Source: Spongospora subterranea f. sp. subterranea (Eukaryota > Endomyxa: Phytomyxea > Phytomyxea > Plasmodiophorida). From it: 64,000 nt of DNA. The notes below the pieces were generated by a model. That model was not told where the DNA came from. It saw only the letters and a program-made list of their open reading frames with translations, and searched no databases. Every line of letters starts with the position of its first letter. Position 1 is the first letter of the stretch. The DNA is taken from positions 104,441 through 168,440 of the forward strand of contig JAUGWO010000159.1 of assembly GCA_049724395.1 (NCBI GenBank). Direction: 5' to 3'. Shown here piece after piece: positions 10,345 through 22,616 of the stretch. The position numbers and the translations under genes were made by a program.

Positions 10345-11998
10345 TTATGGACCGCCTTCGTTCAGACAAATTCGTTTCGAAGCCCTTTCTTCAGAATTCT
10401 GTGGTAAATCAAACGATAGACAATACATATCCTTCTTCGGTGCGACAGCTCGAACCCTATTCGCAACGCTCAGGGGCAACAGCAACTCATGTGCGGAAAC
10501 AAACACGATTACGTACCAGTGCAGTTCGGGATCCGAAATCGGCAAGCGTAGGAAACCTTCAGCGCGCTGAGTGATCAGAAATGCGTTGGTCAAGAGCCGA
10601 CGATGGAACAACCAATGAAACACAACGCTAAACCTGCAGAATGTCGGCTTCTTTATCTTCAGCCGATGTGAAACAATAGACGTGAATTCGCGGGCGTTTC
10701 TCGGACCCATCGTACTGATCGGCGAAAACATCTGTCAGGGGCGAAAAACAATTGGTGAGACGACGCCTTGGAACGAAAACACCCAGGGAATCAAGCCCCA
10801 ACCGACCTACCTAGGAACTCCAACGCCATCGCAGGTAAATTCATGACGATATGATCGAACATGGGCATATTCCCTTGGCGTTGTTTGTGTCGCGATTGAC
10901 GGAAGAACTCCCTGGCGTCGAGGTTGTATGGAAATATTTTCCCCTCTGTTTCGAAGAACCAAATTGAAAAACCAGAATTTCGGCCGACCCCGTAACAATT
11001 ACCGAGTCCATTAAGAACCACATTTTGTTCCAGATAATGGACGGATCGTGGATTGAGGTCGTTAGCGTGGATGACGCACGACCTTTGCGAGGCGGCGGGA
11101 ATGGCAAATGGACCAACGCCACAGAATAGATCTCCGATGATTTGGCCGCTTTTGAAAAGACTTGGCAATACGCAGGTGTTCTGTCTGGAGACGGGAATTC
11201 CAATAAACCTAAGCGATCGCAAACGGGTGACGAACGGTCAAAACAAAATATCGACGAAGACCACGACCCGAACCTCGCGGAAATTGAACCGGAACCGACA
11301 TCCATGTTCTACAACTTCCGCATTGAGGTCGTCTACTCCGCCAATAACTTCCATATCGAAAACGCGAAACTCGTTGGAAATCGAACCGACCTTGTTCACG
11401 ACCGATTTGATGGGCGAAAATTTCTGATTGGTGGGAAAACAGGGTTTTGAGAAAGAGAGAAGGTGGTTGATGACGGATGAATAGTATTACGTCAAGTATG
11501 ATTTGGGCGATGATATGTTTGTAAGGAAGTTGCCTCTCTCTGAGATTGACATGTGCAATGTGACCGATTGTTTCAAACGCGGAGACGGCGCACGATGCTG
11601 GCAGTGTTTTCTTCATGATTTGCTCTGGAAAGGGAAGTTAGCGAGGAAAGAGAGAATCATGGGAATCCAGTACCTGCAGAGAACGAATCATAGGTCAGAT
11701 CAAGGTGATATGGAACTTGAACCGCCGCGTTGGACCGAGCGAACTCCTGAACATTGGCGGGCAGATCGTCGAGACTCTTGATCGACTCCTGCAGCACCAC
11801 CAGACGCATGCCGGGGTCGTCCGGATCCTTGACGACGGTCAGGATCTTCGGGCGATTAATGAGAAACGGGCGCAATCCCGAATTCGACAGGAACAGACCA
11901 CAACTGCGACACGGAACACGAAGGGCCAACAGGTTCAATGTCGTATTGAATATCGACCGATCCAGCTCCATCATATTGGGTCCTAACCTGATTCCCAT
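10345..11998 (-). CDS. TRM5: tRNA (guanine37-N1)-methyltransferase TRM5
   Basis: Methylates G37 of tRNAs using S-adenosylmethionine, in cytosol/nucleus and mitochondria. The N-terminal exon starts [17 protein letters not shown]. After introns come [34 protein letters not shown] and VFDMEVIGG, then [13 protein letters not shown]. The SAM-binding core follows with [33 protein letters not shown] and [11 protein letters not shown], then [14 protein letters not shown] and [18 protein letters not shown]. All are family landmarks in order, across about six small introns. Between EHLRIAK and KSGQIIG the frame shifts by one base at a TTTT/AAAA run (11149..11163), where the family has no break. The ATG at 11998 is the first true ATG; upstream in-frame codons lack one. 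Confidence 0.92.
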
Positions 11999-12525
11999 TG
12001 TGATATTGCTCGCTGGGATGACAAACAACAGCTGTAGCGCCAGCCGGATGGCTATATTACGTAACACTGTAATATGCCGTACGGACTGGTTCGTATCTGT
12101 CGATCACTGCATCTACGTTTCAACGCTTGATCCGGCGTTTGAAAACGACTGGAGTGTCGCGGACCAATGCGTTATCCAATAAATTCAGCATTCGATCGTT
12201 GGTGGCAACGTACTGTAGGTGATTGATCGGCAGGGAGGTTCTAATGGTCACGATCTCAACGATCAACCTCCTCCGTTAACGGTTATCGAGAACGAGCCGG
12301 ATATATCCATGGGGCCTCGAGCCCGATAAACCATTTGTTTCCAGCCCTCATCGTCACCATTACTTACAATTGCCGAAATCAAAAACCAACACGGTTTGAG
12401 GTACTACCTGTCTGGAACACAACATTTTTGGCAAAAAAAAAGTAAATCGGCAGAATCTGGATACCCTTCATAATATGACGATGAATGGGCCAAGGTCCAT
12501 GGATTGATCAGGTCGCCCCGAACCC
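11999..12525. other. Intergenic upstream of TRM5
   Basis: About 530 bp. A short poly-A run near 12434-12442 on the plus strand; otherwise no ORF, repeat or RNA gene recognised. Confidence 0.4.
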
Positions 12526-13100
12526 CTATTTAAGGTCCGATGAGAAAGGCCCAAACGTGATCAAGGTGTAAACGCGGTACGTCATCCCAGAACAAGCGAT
12601 TATCGTCAAACCGTTGCGGCCGACATTGTGCCAGCGAGATATCAGCCGCGGGCGTTTTCCGGAACACGATTGTTTCGCCTGGTAAATGGCGTGCGCTTTC
12701 CGCGCCGTCCAGTCGCGGTCTGGATATTGTTCGATGATGTCAAGGAGCATCAAGCCGGATATCCGGGGCGCCGGGTGTTGGGACTTTGGTGGAACTTCAC
12801 CTCGACGTTCTTGTTGCCGTTCGAACCGTCGGTCGCCACACGTGATCGCAGTCATGATCAAGCCATCGCTTCTGATCATGCCAACAGCAGGTCCTTCACC
12901 TCGTCTTTGAGCCCCAGCCCCATACGCCGGCGAGTTCCAGATCGTGGTGGCTGACACGAGACAAACGGGTCGGCGTCGCGGCACTGCATCAGCTCCGAAA
13001 GGGACAAACGAGTTTGATGTACCGCCCCTAAATGCCTAATGCAATCCCCCCCCCCCCCCAACGAGACTGATCGTTGCCATCGTACCGATAAATTCGCCAT
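12526..13100 (-). CDS. Unassigned candidate gene, GC-rich
   Basis: A GC-rich stretch between two real genes with long minus-strand open frames, unlike the AT-richer intergenic DNA around it. One frame starts at an ATG at 13100 (MANLSVRWQRSVSL), passes through a 14-base G run (13046..13059 on plus) and continues LSLSELMQCRDADPFVSC and GLKDEVKDLLLA. Another minus frame spans 12526..12984 and includes LMLLDIIEQYPDRDWTARK. No family was recognised and the splice structure is unclear. The plus strand also has an open frame at 12628..12954. The long homopolymer makes the frame near the start unreliable. Listed as a candidate only. Confidence 0.3.
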
Positions 13101-13568
13101 TTTCACCTCGTGAGCGAGTTAAGTTCGTAAATCCGAATTTTCCAATGAGATGTCACTTCACTGGTTGACAAACCGGTCAGTGAAAGCCAGCACAATCGCA
13201 GCCCCCCAAAATAATGATTCTAAAGATACTCCAGCTTGAATTTTATATGTATATTCCAGATGGCAATTTCGTAATTGCATGAACAGCGTATCATTCTCCA
13301 AAATGTTGACAAAACTGGTGCTGGCCGCTGGGCAATTGATCTACCTAGGAACATCGTCAATTAGTGTTGGGGAAATGAGCTCATTTCCCCAGTGAGGCGG
13401 TGTGGACAGGTTTGACAGTCCACCAATATCTGAGATGGCGACACGCGACCAGCACACGCGAACTGTCAATCGCCACAGTTGGGGTGATCTAGCACGTGCC
13501 GTTTCAGGGCCAGCTCAACCGCCATAGATGACCCATTTCGTATTGGGGATTGGCTGAGCAAGGGAACA
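13101..13568. other. Intergenic upstream of the polysaccharide deacetylase
   Basis: Noncoding by inspection. It holds one perfect 22 bp palindrome (13369..13390) and should contain the deacetylase promoter. Confidence 0.4.
13369..13390. repeat. Perfect 22 bp palindrome
   Basis: The 11 bases GGGGAAATGAG are followed directly by their reverse complement. It lies about 180 bp upstream of the deacetylase start and could be a dimeric protein-binding site or a chance palindrome. Confidence 0.6.
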
Positions 13569-15378
13569 ATGCTAAGGCCAACAGGGAATCGATCGGTGGC
13601 GATCAAGGTGGTGTTGGGAATATGTGTGCTGGGTGGGCTGGCGGTCGGGGCCTATTTCGCCATCTCTGCCATCGTCCACAGCGTCAACAGTTCATCGTCG
13701 ACGTCAACGGGCAACGGGAGCCCAGGCGGCGGCGGTGCTAATCCAGCAAGCAGCCAATCGAGTGCACAGCCGTTCGTGAATCGATCAGACCCAGTCGGAG
13801 CGACGACGGGTCGAACGAGTGTTGCGAATCTGAAGGTGGCGAGCACATTGGGGGATTGTACGTCGGCCAATTGCGTCCCTCCCTTGTGCTTTTGCGCCGG
13901 GACCAAAATCCCGGGTGGATTATCGCCCGACGTCACACCACAGTTTATCATGCTGACGTTCGACGATTACCTGTCGGGTGAGATCTGGAAGGGGGTGATC
14001 GAGTCGTTGATCTTCGAGACGACAGCGCGAGACGCGACGGGGTGTCGTCCCCGGCTGACATTCTACCTGAACGACGACCTGGTCTGTAGAATCACCCACT
14101 TGTGCGACGCAATCCCTTTGACCAGATTCCATTCCAGACCGATTACGATCTCGTTGATTCAGTTTACAGTGCCGGATCTGAGGTTTGCGCCATCTCAACC
14201 TATGTCGTTCGCGGTATCAACGGGGGTTCTGCTGTCGTTCAGGTCGCCATTCACACCGTCGACCACGCCAATCCGACCGCGTTCACGGTTGCCGAATGGG
14301 CCAGAACCACATTCGGCGCGAAGCGATACATGTCGACCTTCACGTCCGTTCCCGAAGGGGCGATCGTCGGCAATCGGGCGCCATGGCTCATCTACAGTGA
14401 TGCCATGTTCTCGGCCCTGTACGAGGGCGGGTTCCTGTACGACTCGTCTGTGATTGAGCGGCACGATTCGCTGAGCCCGATCAATTCCCACGTCGATATG
14501 ACGACCCATATCGGTTCATGGCTCTGGCCATATACCCTCGACTTTGGCCTCAAACAAATTGTTAGCGCCATCTGTCGTTTGGTGTTGGCGTTTGGTGTTG
14601 GCGTTTGTTTTCGGGTTTTGCACAGACGCGAACGGGCCGTTATTGATTGATTGCGTCTTTGGTTTCAGTGTCCATGGGGTGCAACATGCCCTAAACTAGC
14701 GTATCCAGGTAAGATCACGTCCCCGCCCCGAAACGGGAGAGTTTTTCACCCATCGTGACGTTCACAGGTCTATGGGAAGTGCCAATGTGTGTCAGCGTCG
14801 ATTTCCGCAATCCGATAACGGGATACGCCGCCGAGATGGATCCAACCATGACCGGCGACGCCCTGTTCAACCTATTGGTCGACAATTTCGAAAGCAGGTA
14901 ATGAGCGTGGGCGGGCGGAAACCCAACGGAAACAACCAATTGGAGCGAATGAATGTTGTGTTGGGGCTTAGATACAAAGGGAATCGCGCTCCAATGGGAA
15001 TATTTCTTCATGCCGTCTCGTATCTGGTCCCAGATAAAACTCGGGTCGCCGTATTGCAGCGATTCTACCAATACGTATCGACGTTCCCGGGCGTCGTGTT
15101 CGCAACGCCAACCCAGATCATCGAATGGACGCGCAACCCGAAGCCGATAGACCAACTGCGACAGCAGCCGTATCTGAGTTGTCCAACGGCCGACGCCGTC
15201 CTGTGCCAGGGGAAACCAATCAACACCTGCACCTTCACTCAGGTAAGTCGATTCCGTGATCGGTTTCGTGGTCGAGCGTGGCGCCGTATTGAATGGTCTG
15301 ATGTTTTAGGGCACATACTCGTCGTGTAAACCATGTCCCAGCGCCTATCCGACCGTCGCCAATGCTGCCAGCCCATGA
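13569..15378 (+). CDS. Membrane-anchored polysaccharide (chitin) deacetylase
   Basis: Carbohydrate esterase family 4-type enzyme, resembling animal chitin deacetylases more than typical secreted fungal ones. The N-terminus is cytosolic (MLRPTGNRSV), then one signal-anchor helix (VVLGICVLGGLAVGAYFAI) and a Ser/Gly-rich stalk. The domain starts with PLCFCAGTKIPGGL and the metal-binding MLTFDD; after introns come SGSEV-type residues joined to AIHTVDHANP (H..xH metal motif), RAPWLIYSD, YDSSV, WPYTLDFGLKQ, CPWGATCPKLAYPGLWEVPM and APMGIFLHA. Introns at 14082..14125, 14183..14242, 14561..14668, 14709..14767, 14898..14971 and 15243..15309 keep the frame open. The last exon gives a Cys-containing tail ending NAASP. 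All catalytic motifs look intact. Likely acts on chitin at the cell surface (inference). Confidence 0.9.
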
Positions 15379-17132
15379 TTCTCTCATCCGGTTCCGATCA
15401 GGTCAATCGTGTCCCCCGGAATGGCGACCCTATGTGTTTTCCCATTCATTGCAGTACTTGTGCAAATAATACAGTTTAAACTGTTTGTTGATATCAGAAA
15501 CATTCACTTCACTCACCAGTGAACATTCTGAAACTTTCTAAAACTGCCAGAATCCTGGATAACTCTGATAGGGTTGGCGCAGATGTGTTGAATATATGTT
15601 TATCCCCAGAACAATGATTCGAGTTTTGTGATAGTGGCCATCAATAGGCCCGCTGTCTTTTACCGAGCACTGTTCCAGTTCTGTACCACTTCTTTGTCGT
15701 TGTAATGAATGTCGTTGCTGCAACACCCAGGCGATTGATCTGGCACACCGCCTTTCTTCCTGAACGACGCTTTTGAATTGAAGACAAAGATTGCAACATC
15801 CCTTGACTATGGGAAACTGTTCCTTGTGACAGCAAATTTGTCACAAACACAGGAGCGTCATCAAAAACAGATGCTGAAGAGGTTCCCACGAGTTCACATT
15901 ACTGTACCACTCTCATCATTCACAGAGATTCAATATTACCACAAATCTCCAGTAAGCGGTGCTTGTTTTGGTCTCTTGTTTTTTGTCGTCACTCAAATTT
16001 CAAATTTTCAAAGGACGCAGCTTGTTAGTCTGCTCCTGGAGACCTTTTGATGGCCGTCCAAATCGATATCCGTAATTTCATAGATGGGTTTCTTGAGTAT
16101 ATACTGTGTAATTGCGTTGAGCTTGCTGAGATCTTGTGAGGAATACATCATTAACCTCGTCACCGTGAATCACTTTTGTTTCCTTTATCAGTGAGAGGTA
16201 ACCTTCCCGTTCTTGACGGAAAACAGCAATCCGTTTCGAATCAAACTGTTTTAAAACTGGTGGCTATAGCGGAGAAAAAGCGGTTTACGACCTGCCATAT
16301 TTTGTTGGTTGATAGTTGACGCTTGGTTATCAGTTGGTGCCTGGTCATCTGGCCCTGGCATGTTTGAGGTTCTCGTTTGCATTGAAATTTTTGCGACGGT
16401 TATCGCGATACGTGTTCGTCAGCTTCAGTTGATTTAGGGTTGGTTCAGTTGGCTCATCTGGCGGTGGTTGCGGGAAACCTGGGTGCAGTTATTTGGTCGT
16501 GACGCACTCCGGAGGGGACTTAACCAGAGTGCGCCGGCAACCAGGCCGCTTCATGGTTATCCTTACTCAGATGATTCTGATTATTCTGCCTGTCGGTGTT
16601 CCGTTGTGCATGATGATGATTTGTCCCCAAGCTCTAGAGATTCGGGATCTAAGAAGAAGTCCAAACATAAATAAAGCTCATAATTTATCCTTTAGGTGCG
16701 AACCCACGGCCGCGCCTGAGCACGATGAACACGATTCCGCACACTACCAGGACTCATCCAGGGGCGCTGGCAATTTACGACCCCGGAATTGTTCTCTGAG
16801 GCGCAATTGTTTGTATCTGAGACTTTCGTGGAAGGGCGCAAACGTATGAAGACTGCGTAATTGGGTTTCTAGCACAGCATTCATAAAAACGACCAAAATG
16901 CGGGAATGAACTGCATGGCGTTGCGGTGAATAAAATGACTCCAGATGCGCTCACCATTCCACACGAAAAATCACTGCGCAAGAAATGTTCACCCGGAATA
17001 TTATCATAGGGCTCGCAGTTATTGGCGCAGTTTTCAAGTGACCAACAGATTGACTTTCGCCAAATTTCCGCGCTTTCTCAGTCCTGGATCTGGAAGTTAC
17101 CCAGGTTTCAGTATTTCAAATTATTTGGCGTC
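15379..17132. other. Intergenic, 1.75 kb, with a possible orphan 3' exon
   Basis: No recognised gene. One frame at about 16540..16674 ends in an acidic/serine/lysine tail (DDDLSPSSRDSGSKKKSKHK, stop at 16672-16674), which has the look of a protein C-terminus, but no upstream exon could be linked. Another 273-base ORF at 15778..16050 shows no family features. The end of the interval should hold the NAF1 5' UTR. Confidence 0.3.
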
Positions 17133-18620
17133 ATGGCATTATCTGCAGCCAACATACCCGAGACGGAGCAATGTTCCCTCGTGCCCGGCAGGATTTCATC
17201 ATCGGAATCTCATATCGCTAATGAGGATACTGGAGATCTCGGATTTGCTGAAGTATCATGTCACGAAACTGGGGACGATGCTGCTGATGTCGTGTGCAGC
17301 AGCTCTATTGGTGTCGATACCAATAATGATGATGCGACTGGAGACCGTGCTGCCGATGGTGTTTGCGTTGATGCCCATATTATTACCGATATTCAGACTA
17401 TAATATCGTCTGCTACCGGAGGGTGTGAAGGTACGGCCTCTGCACCAATCGGTGCCGGTGACACAATATGCGATGTAATTGAATACGATGGACAAGCCCT
17501 CCTCTTTCATGATCATGCAGTTGACGTTGCGATTGCACCCAGAATTGATTCGGAACATGAGCCCGTTAATTTCCTTGAATCTGCTCAAGATGTTATACAT
17601 GGTGATGAAAGCGGATCAGCCACAAACACCATGGAGGACGACCGATCCGACATGCTTCTTGAACCTATTCAAGAAACAATTCTTATATGCTCGGATGATA
17701 TGTCAGCCGAAGCTGCTACCGATGCGAACGCATCCGCCATGCTAGCTGAGTTTGAAGTTGACTCCGATCCTTGCCTTGACGAAGATTCTGAAAGTGATCT
17801 AAGCGATGACGACGCCGAGGAAGTCATCGATCGTGCTGATCTGGATCGGTTTATTGCGGATTCTTTCAAAGTGGTTGACGAAATCCCCCGTACTCTGAAT
17901 GAGATGGACCCAGCATTGATCGAGATCCCCGACCGCTTGTCACTTGTTGTTCCTCCCGATGCGAAAATCCATGCAGCAGGGACTATTATGTCGCATGTGG
18001 AAGGCACCATGGTGATCAAGGCTCTCAAAGGCGTTGGTGTGATAGACATTGGAGGCGCTGTTATATTATCTGACAGGACCCCTCTCGGGTGGATTGACGA
18101 TATAATTGGCCCCGTCGAAGAACCGTTCTACCTTGTCCGACTTCGCGATGATCACGGAATTCCTCCCGAAATTATTATCCCATCTACGATCGTTTTCGCC
18201 GTTTCAGAGCTGTATCAACTGCTGGAACAATCAAATTTGGATCGCAAAGGCACAGATGCGTCTCATCTCAACGACGAAGAGAATCCTAAAATTGTTGAAT
18301 ACTCCGATGACGAAGAGGAGCGCAATGCGAAGAAGAAACCAGAAAAGGCAAAAAAACATAAATCCTCAGGCGATGGGCCATCCAGGCGTTGCGAGCAAAT
18401 GGCAGCACCTTCGATATCAACGAATTTTGCCAGAATGCCTTTGGACAACAGGCGCATCCAGGATGCCAGAGGGTATGCTCACGTACCTCCCCCTCGCCAG
18501 CCTTTGTATTATCGTCCACATTCCTCACCCTCTGATTTGTCACATCCGCAAATGCCTCCTCAAGGTTATTCGAACGGTTCCGAGTATCCTCCGTTTTATA
18601 ACGACGATTTCCGGCGTTAA
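17133..18620 (+). CDS. NAF1: NAF1, H/ACA snoRNP assembly factor
   Basis: Nuclear assembly chaperone that occupies the GAR1 site on the NOP10-NHP2-CBF5 core during H/ACA RNP maturation. The single long exon gives 495 residues from MALSAANIPETEQ. An acidic, low-complexity N-terminal half leads to DEDSESDLSDDDAEEV. The Gar1/Naf1 core lies at about residues 265-365, containing AAGTIMSHVEGTMVIKA, VLDIGG-like VIDIGGAVILSD, PLGWIDDIIGPVEEPFYLVRL and VFAVSELYQLLE. A basic tract (AKKKPEKAKKHKSS) and a Pro/Tyr-rich tail follow, as in other NAF1 proteins. Frame is also open upstream of the chosen ATG, so an upstream exon is possible. Confidence 0.92.
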   Translation: MALSAANIPETEQCSLVPGRISSSESHIANEDTGDLGFAEVSCHETGDDAADVVCSSSIGVDTNNDDATGDRAADGVCVDAHIITDIQTIISSATGGCEGTASAPIGAGDTICDVIEYDGQALLFHDHAVDVAIAPRIDSEHEPVNFLESAQDVIHGDESGSATNTMEDDRSDMLLEPIQETILICSDDMSAEAATDANASAMLAEFEVDSDPCLDEDSESDLSDDDAEEVIDRADLDRFIADSFKVVDEIPRTLNEMDPALIEIPDRLSLVVPPDAKIHAAGTIMSHVEGTMVIKALKGVGVIDIGGAVILSDRTPLGWIDDIIGPVEEPFYLVRLRDDHGIPPEIIIPSTIVFAVSELYQLLEQSNLDRKGTDASHLNDEENPKIVEYSDDEEERNAKKKPEKAKKHKSSGDGPSRRCEQMAAPSISTNFARMPLDNRRIQDARGYAHVPPPRQPLYYRPHSSPSDLSHPQMPPQGYSNGSEYPPFYNDDFRR

Positions 18621-19290
18621 CTCAACTGAATAAACTTCTGATAAATAGTGGGATTTTGTTGGCCTTGATTCCTGTCCTCATTGAGGGTTTCTGAGTTTCG
18701 GGATTGTCAAGCTGGGGAAACCGGCCCGGCGAAATAGTTAAGCGACGTCGAGGGTGAACACAGGATTATGAAACGGTATTAGCGCGTTTTTGTCCTTGAT
18801 AACAATAACTTCAACTATCCAACATCCTTCAGAATATCGACGTGTCTCCGAAAGCCCTCCGTCGACCTCCATTCGTGTCAGCTATGATGTGTGACACGGT
18901 CCTAATCATGTAAACCTTCCCGGTTTCCGACTACCCCGCTTTCGTCTCCGGTCTCTCCTCGGCTACCACCGTTGCCCTTGCCTCTGACTCGATCCCCAAC
19001 ATCAACGATGAATCGTGATCCGCGTTCTATATTGGTACGAGAATGATTCAACGTCGAACTTGAACAGCGGTCAGTGCGCATTAATTGATCACCCACCTTA
19101 CGATACAGTCAAGGTTGCGCGCACCTCATGAATCGTTGACATGTCTCTGTGTCATGTCATTTACTCCTGTCATACTACTCACACCAATATTGATTCATTC
19201 ATCAGCAAACCATAATTCGATCAGGGAAACCACACCCTTTCTGCAGCAGCAAGTGATAGCGCTCGACCATTTAGTGGCCTTGCGGCAGTC
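18621..19290. other. Intergenic between NAF1 and the VIP1-type gene
   Basis: About 670 bp without a recognisable gene. Upstream coding for a longer VIP1 N-terminus is possible near 19215-19290, where the frame is open after an in-frame stop. Confidence 0.35.
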
Positions 19291-22200
19291 ATGGTCATCA
19301 TCGGCGTGTGCGCCATGGCCAAGAAGGTTCTCTCGCAGCCGATGACTGAAATACTGGACCGAATAAGAGCGTTCGGCGATTGCCAAGTTATTATTTTCCA
19401 GGAGCTAATGATTCTGAATTCGGACATTGAGGATTGGCCTAAAGTCGAAGTTTTAATCGCTTTTCATTCAACTGGCTTTCCACTGAACAAAGCGATTATG
19501 TATTCCGAGTTGGAGCCGAAACCGTTTTTGGTTAACGACTTAATTCTTCAAAGGACATTACTGGACAGACGTCTTGTAAAACATCATCAAATTGATTGCA
19601 CGTGACACTGACTTTTTGTTCTGTAGGTTTACAAAATTCTTGAGAAAAATTGTATATCAACGCCACACTATTTAGTGATGAACAGGTGATGTCCATACTA
19701 TAAGCTCGTTTTTGTCTCAGGTTTTCTCAAATACTCAACTTAGGGATGCCGATGGGAACTCAACACAGTCTTTTGAAGAATACGAGGGCCATATTTGCAT
19801 CGATGGTCAATTGATGAAAAAACCGTTTGTCGAAAAACCAGTTTCTGGTGATGACCATAATATTAGGGTCTATTACCCAGGTACTTTATATTTGAATCGC
19901 ACCGAATTTGTAAGCACGCTTAATGCTCGACTCAGACGGCGGTGGGTGTCGGCGTCTATTTCGCAAAATCAAAGACCGGTTGGTGTCGTTCAGTTTTAGT
20001 CACATATAGTTTTCTCATTAACGTTGCAGATCATCAGAGATTTCTCATGAGAATTGTGTTGTTCGCAGAAATGGTTCCTATGTATACGAGGAGTTTGTGG
20101 AGACAGGAAGGGATATCAAAGTTTTCGCAGTAGGCTCGTAAGCTGTAACAACATCATTCAAAATGACAAGTTTGCTCAACTTGCTGTTTAGGTCTTATGC
20201 TCACAGTGAGTCTAGGAAATCCCCCACCGTCGACGGAATAGTAGAGAGAAACCGATTTGGAAAAGAAAGGCGGCAGATTGAACGCTTAACTGACGAGGAA
20301 TTGTCAATGGCGACCATGGTTACAAAATGTTTCAAACAGACAGTTTGTGGCCTTGACATCTTACGAAATGACAATAAATCGTATGTTATTGATGTAAGAA
20401 ATCGATGTTTTGCCTGACAATTTTGTTAACGCCCTTCAAGGTTAATGGCTGGTCTTTTGTAAAAGGCGATGCCCGTTATTATGATCACTGTGCAAATATC
20501 CTTCGGAATATCTGCAGAAACTATCACCAAAACGTATATCATCAAACCGTTCAATGCCTAGGCTGCCAATGAAATTTTTTGCAGGAAGCAAAGCCGATTT
20601 CGGATGCGCGCCAGCTTGTTGGAATCTTAGGTGTATTCCGACATTCGGATAGAACCCCAAAGCAAAAGATAAAAATTCTCAGCACTGATCCGGAGATCAA
20701 GTCGCTTGTGTCAATTGGAAAACTGAAGGTAAATGTTCAACACTCCCAAATTTATGTTTTTTTATTTTGTTTTCTCAGACGGAAGCAGACAGACATTTGT
20801 TATTAACCCACGTCCAGTCCATATGCTTTCGTAGTGGTGATGGAACTACTTCACACGATAATTTGAAGTACCTGGACTCTCTGCGAAGTCTCGAGTGCGT
20901 TTTGCTGTCTTCCTTCAAAAGCACTCAACTACACGTTAAGCAGGACCCTAAAGGTCATTACCATATCAGTGTTACAGTATATTGTACCTACATGATGGGT
21001 CTCAGGGAGTGCCGCCGCCCTAGTTGTATGCAAATGGGGAGGCGAGATAACGGAATCTGGCATTCAGCAGTCCCTAAATCTTGGACTTCATATTCGACAA
21101 AGTGTCGCAGACGAAGTTGGATCTGACCTCAGCAATTTCATCAGTAACACAGCAGCGCATTCAAGCCATATGGATCGGTATTTTTTTCCAACAGCACATG
21201 CTGGCAACCCTTGAACTCTGTAGTTATCTAGAGTACGCATGTCGGCGGAAAAGTTTCTCGAAGCATTTTCTGCCTCAAGTCCGTCCACGTTCTATAAAGT
21301 CGATGAAGTTGACCCACTTGTACGCTTCTCGTCGGCAGCTAAGGTAATCAACATATAATTCTGGAGTCTTGGCCTGATAATTTTTTACTTTTGATAGGAA
21401 GCGATTCAAAGGTCTAAGAACACGCTCGAGAAAACGTTGTTAGAATATCGGCAAGACGATGCGTACGACGGCGCAACACCGATCTATTCTTTTGGAATAT
21501 CCACTGCTTTGAAAGTTATAGACAGTCCACAAGAAAGGCTTGCGTATCTTCTTGCATCCCTCAAGCTGCTTATCCAGTATTGTGTACTTCATTATTCTGG
21601 CTGCATTCTAAAAATATCATCATTCATGTCAGATATATCGCCGATGATCAACACGCTGCTCCAGGTCTTTGCATGTTCATATCAAGTGTTTTGGTATTGA
21701 TGGGCTTGTGTTAGTCGCGCTTTCCTACCATGGTGAATCCGTTTCGCTTCTATTCCGTAGATGGCAGAAGCTTTATAAAAGTTTTCGCTGCAACTTGGTT
21801 GGTGCTTGGGACGTTACGAAGATACCAGATATATTTGATTCGGTAATAATTCCAATACGGCGCAATATGGTTATCCTCTTGTCAAATGTGACTACAGGCA
21901 GCATATGATTTATTGCATAACTTCGACATTTTACCTGAGTTCCACAAACATCTTTCTCCTGTTTTTCAAGTGTCAAAGATGTTATCTGATTTTGTTGTGC
22001 CTCAAGAGTAAGTGGATGTTGATTTGTCGTAGTTCTTCATCCAAATGTCTGTAGATACGGTGTTTCAGTTGATGAAAAGCGTAGAATCGCGTTCTTGCTG
22101 GGTAAACCCATTATTGAACGAATTATTAACTTCTGCCTTTCGGTAATCATTCTCCGGTCATTCCACTCGACGATTGTGTTGATTCTTGCTTATTAGTTTC

Positions 22201-22616
22201 AGCACGGTTTGACGCCTAGAAGCCGTTGTTGCTTCTACTTTCTGAATGAGTCCCATATGCATTGTCTTCGTAATGCAATCTTATGGTCTGGGATATCAGA
22301 AAACCAGACGGTCGCTGACAATCTTGAAATGATGCAATTATTGTATTGCTCTCATCTGCTTGTCAAAGTTTATCGGACAGGTATCTTTCCACATCGACGA
22401 GAAATTGATAGGTTTGAAATTGATGCAGATAAGGGAGGAAATCCGGAATTTTCTGTTGCAGTCGAGTTTAGTCCTGGAGCTGTCGAGTTTCCTGATCTAG
22501 TAAGAATTTCTCACATTCAGCAAGTTGCCGCGTCGGCACCCGTTGTGGGTAATCTACCTGTAAATCAATTTTGTATGAAATTGCGGTCAATTATTGCATT
22601 AAATACCTTTGCGTGA
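19291..22616 (+). CDS. VIP1: Bifunctional inositol-pyrophosphate kinase/phosphatase-like (VIP1/Asp1/PPIP5K)
   Basis: Makes inositol pyrophosphates (1-position kinase) in the cytosol. The ATP-grasp kinase half is clear: VIIGVCAMAKKVLSQPM, LIAFHSTGFPLNKAI, KPFVEKPVSGDDHN, LFRKIKDR, SYVYEEFVETG, RKSPTVDGIVERNRFGKE, FKQTVCGLDILRNDN and VNGWSFVKGDARYYDHC, spread over many exons with short introns. The phosphatase-like half begins GILGVFRHSDRTPKQK, followed by CKWGGEITESGI, DRVRMSAEKFLEAF, KLYKSFRC with DVTKIPDIFDS, NESHMHCLRNAI and EFSPGAVEFPDLV. In the phosphatase part the block that usually reads STYRHDLKIYSSDEGRV is missing about a dozen residues. The first ATG at 19291 is close to the usual domain start; an upstream exon may exist. 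Confidence 0.88.

Noticed and set aside
14082-14242. Reading the deacetylase through without splicing
   Set aside because: Unspliced frames break the conserved YTDY, GHE-like and HT..H blocks, which join cleanly only when the two GT..AG introns are removed.
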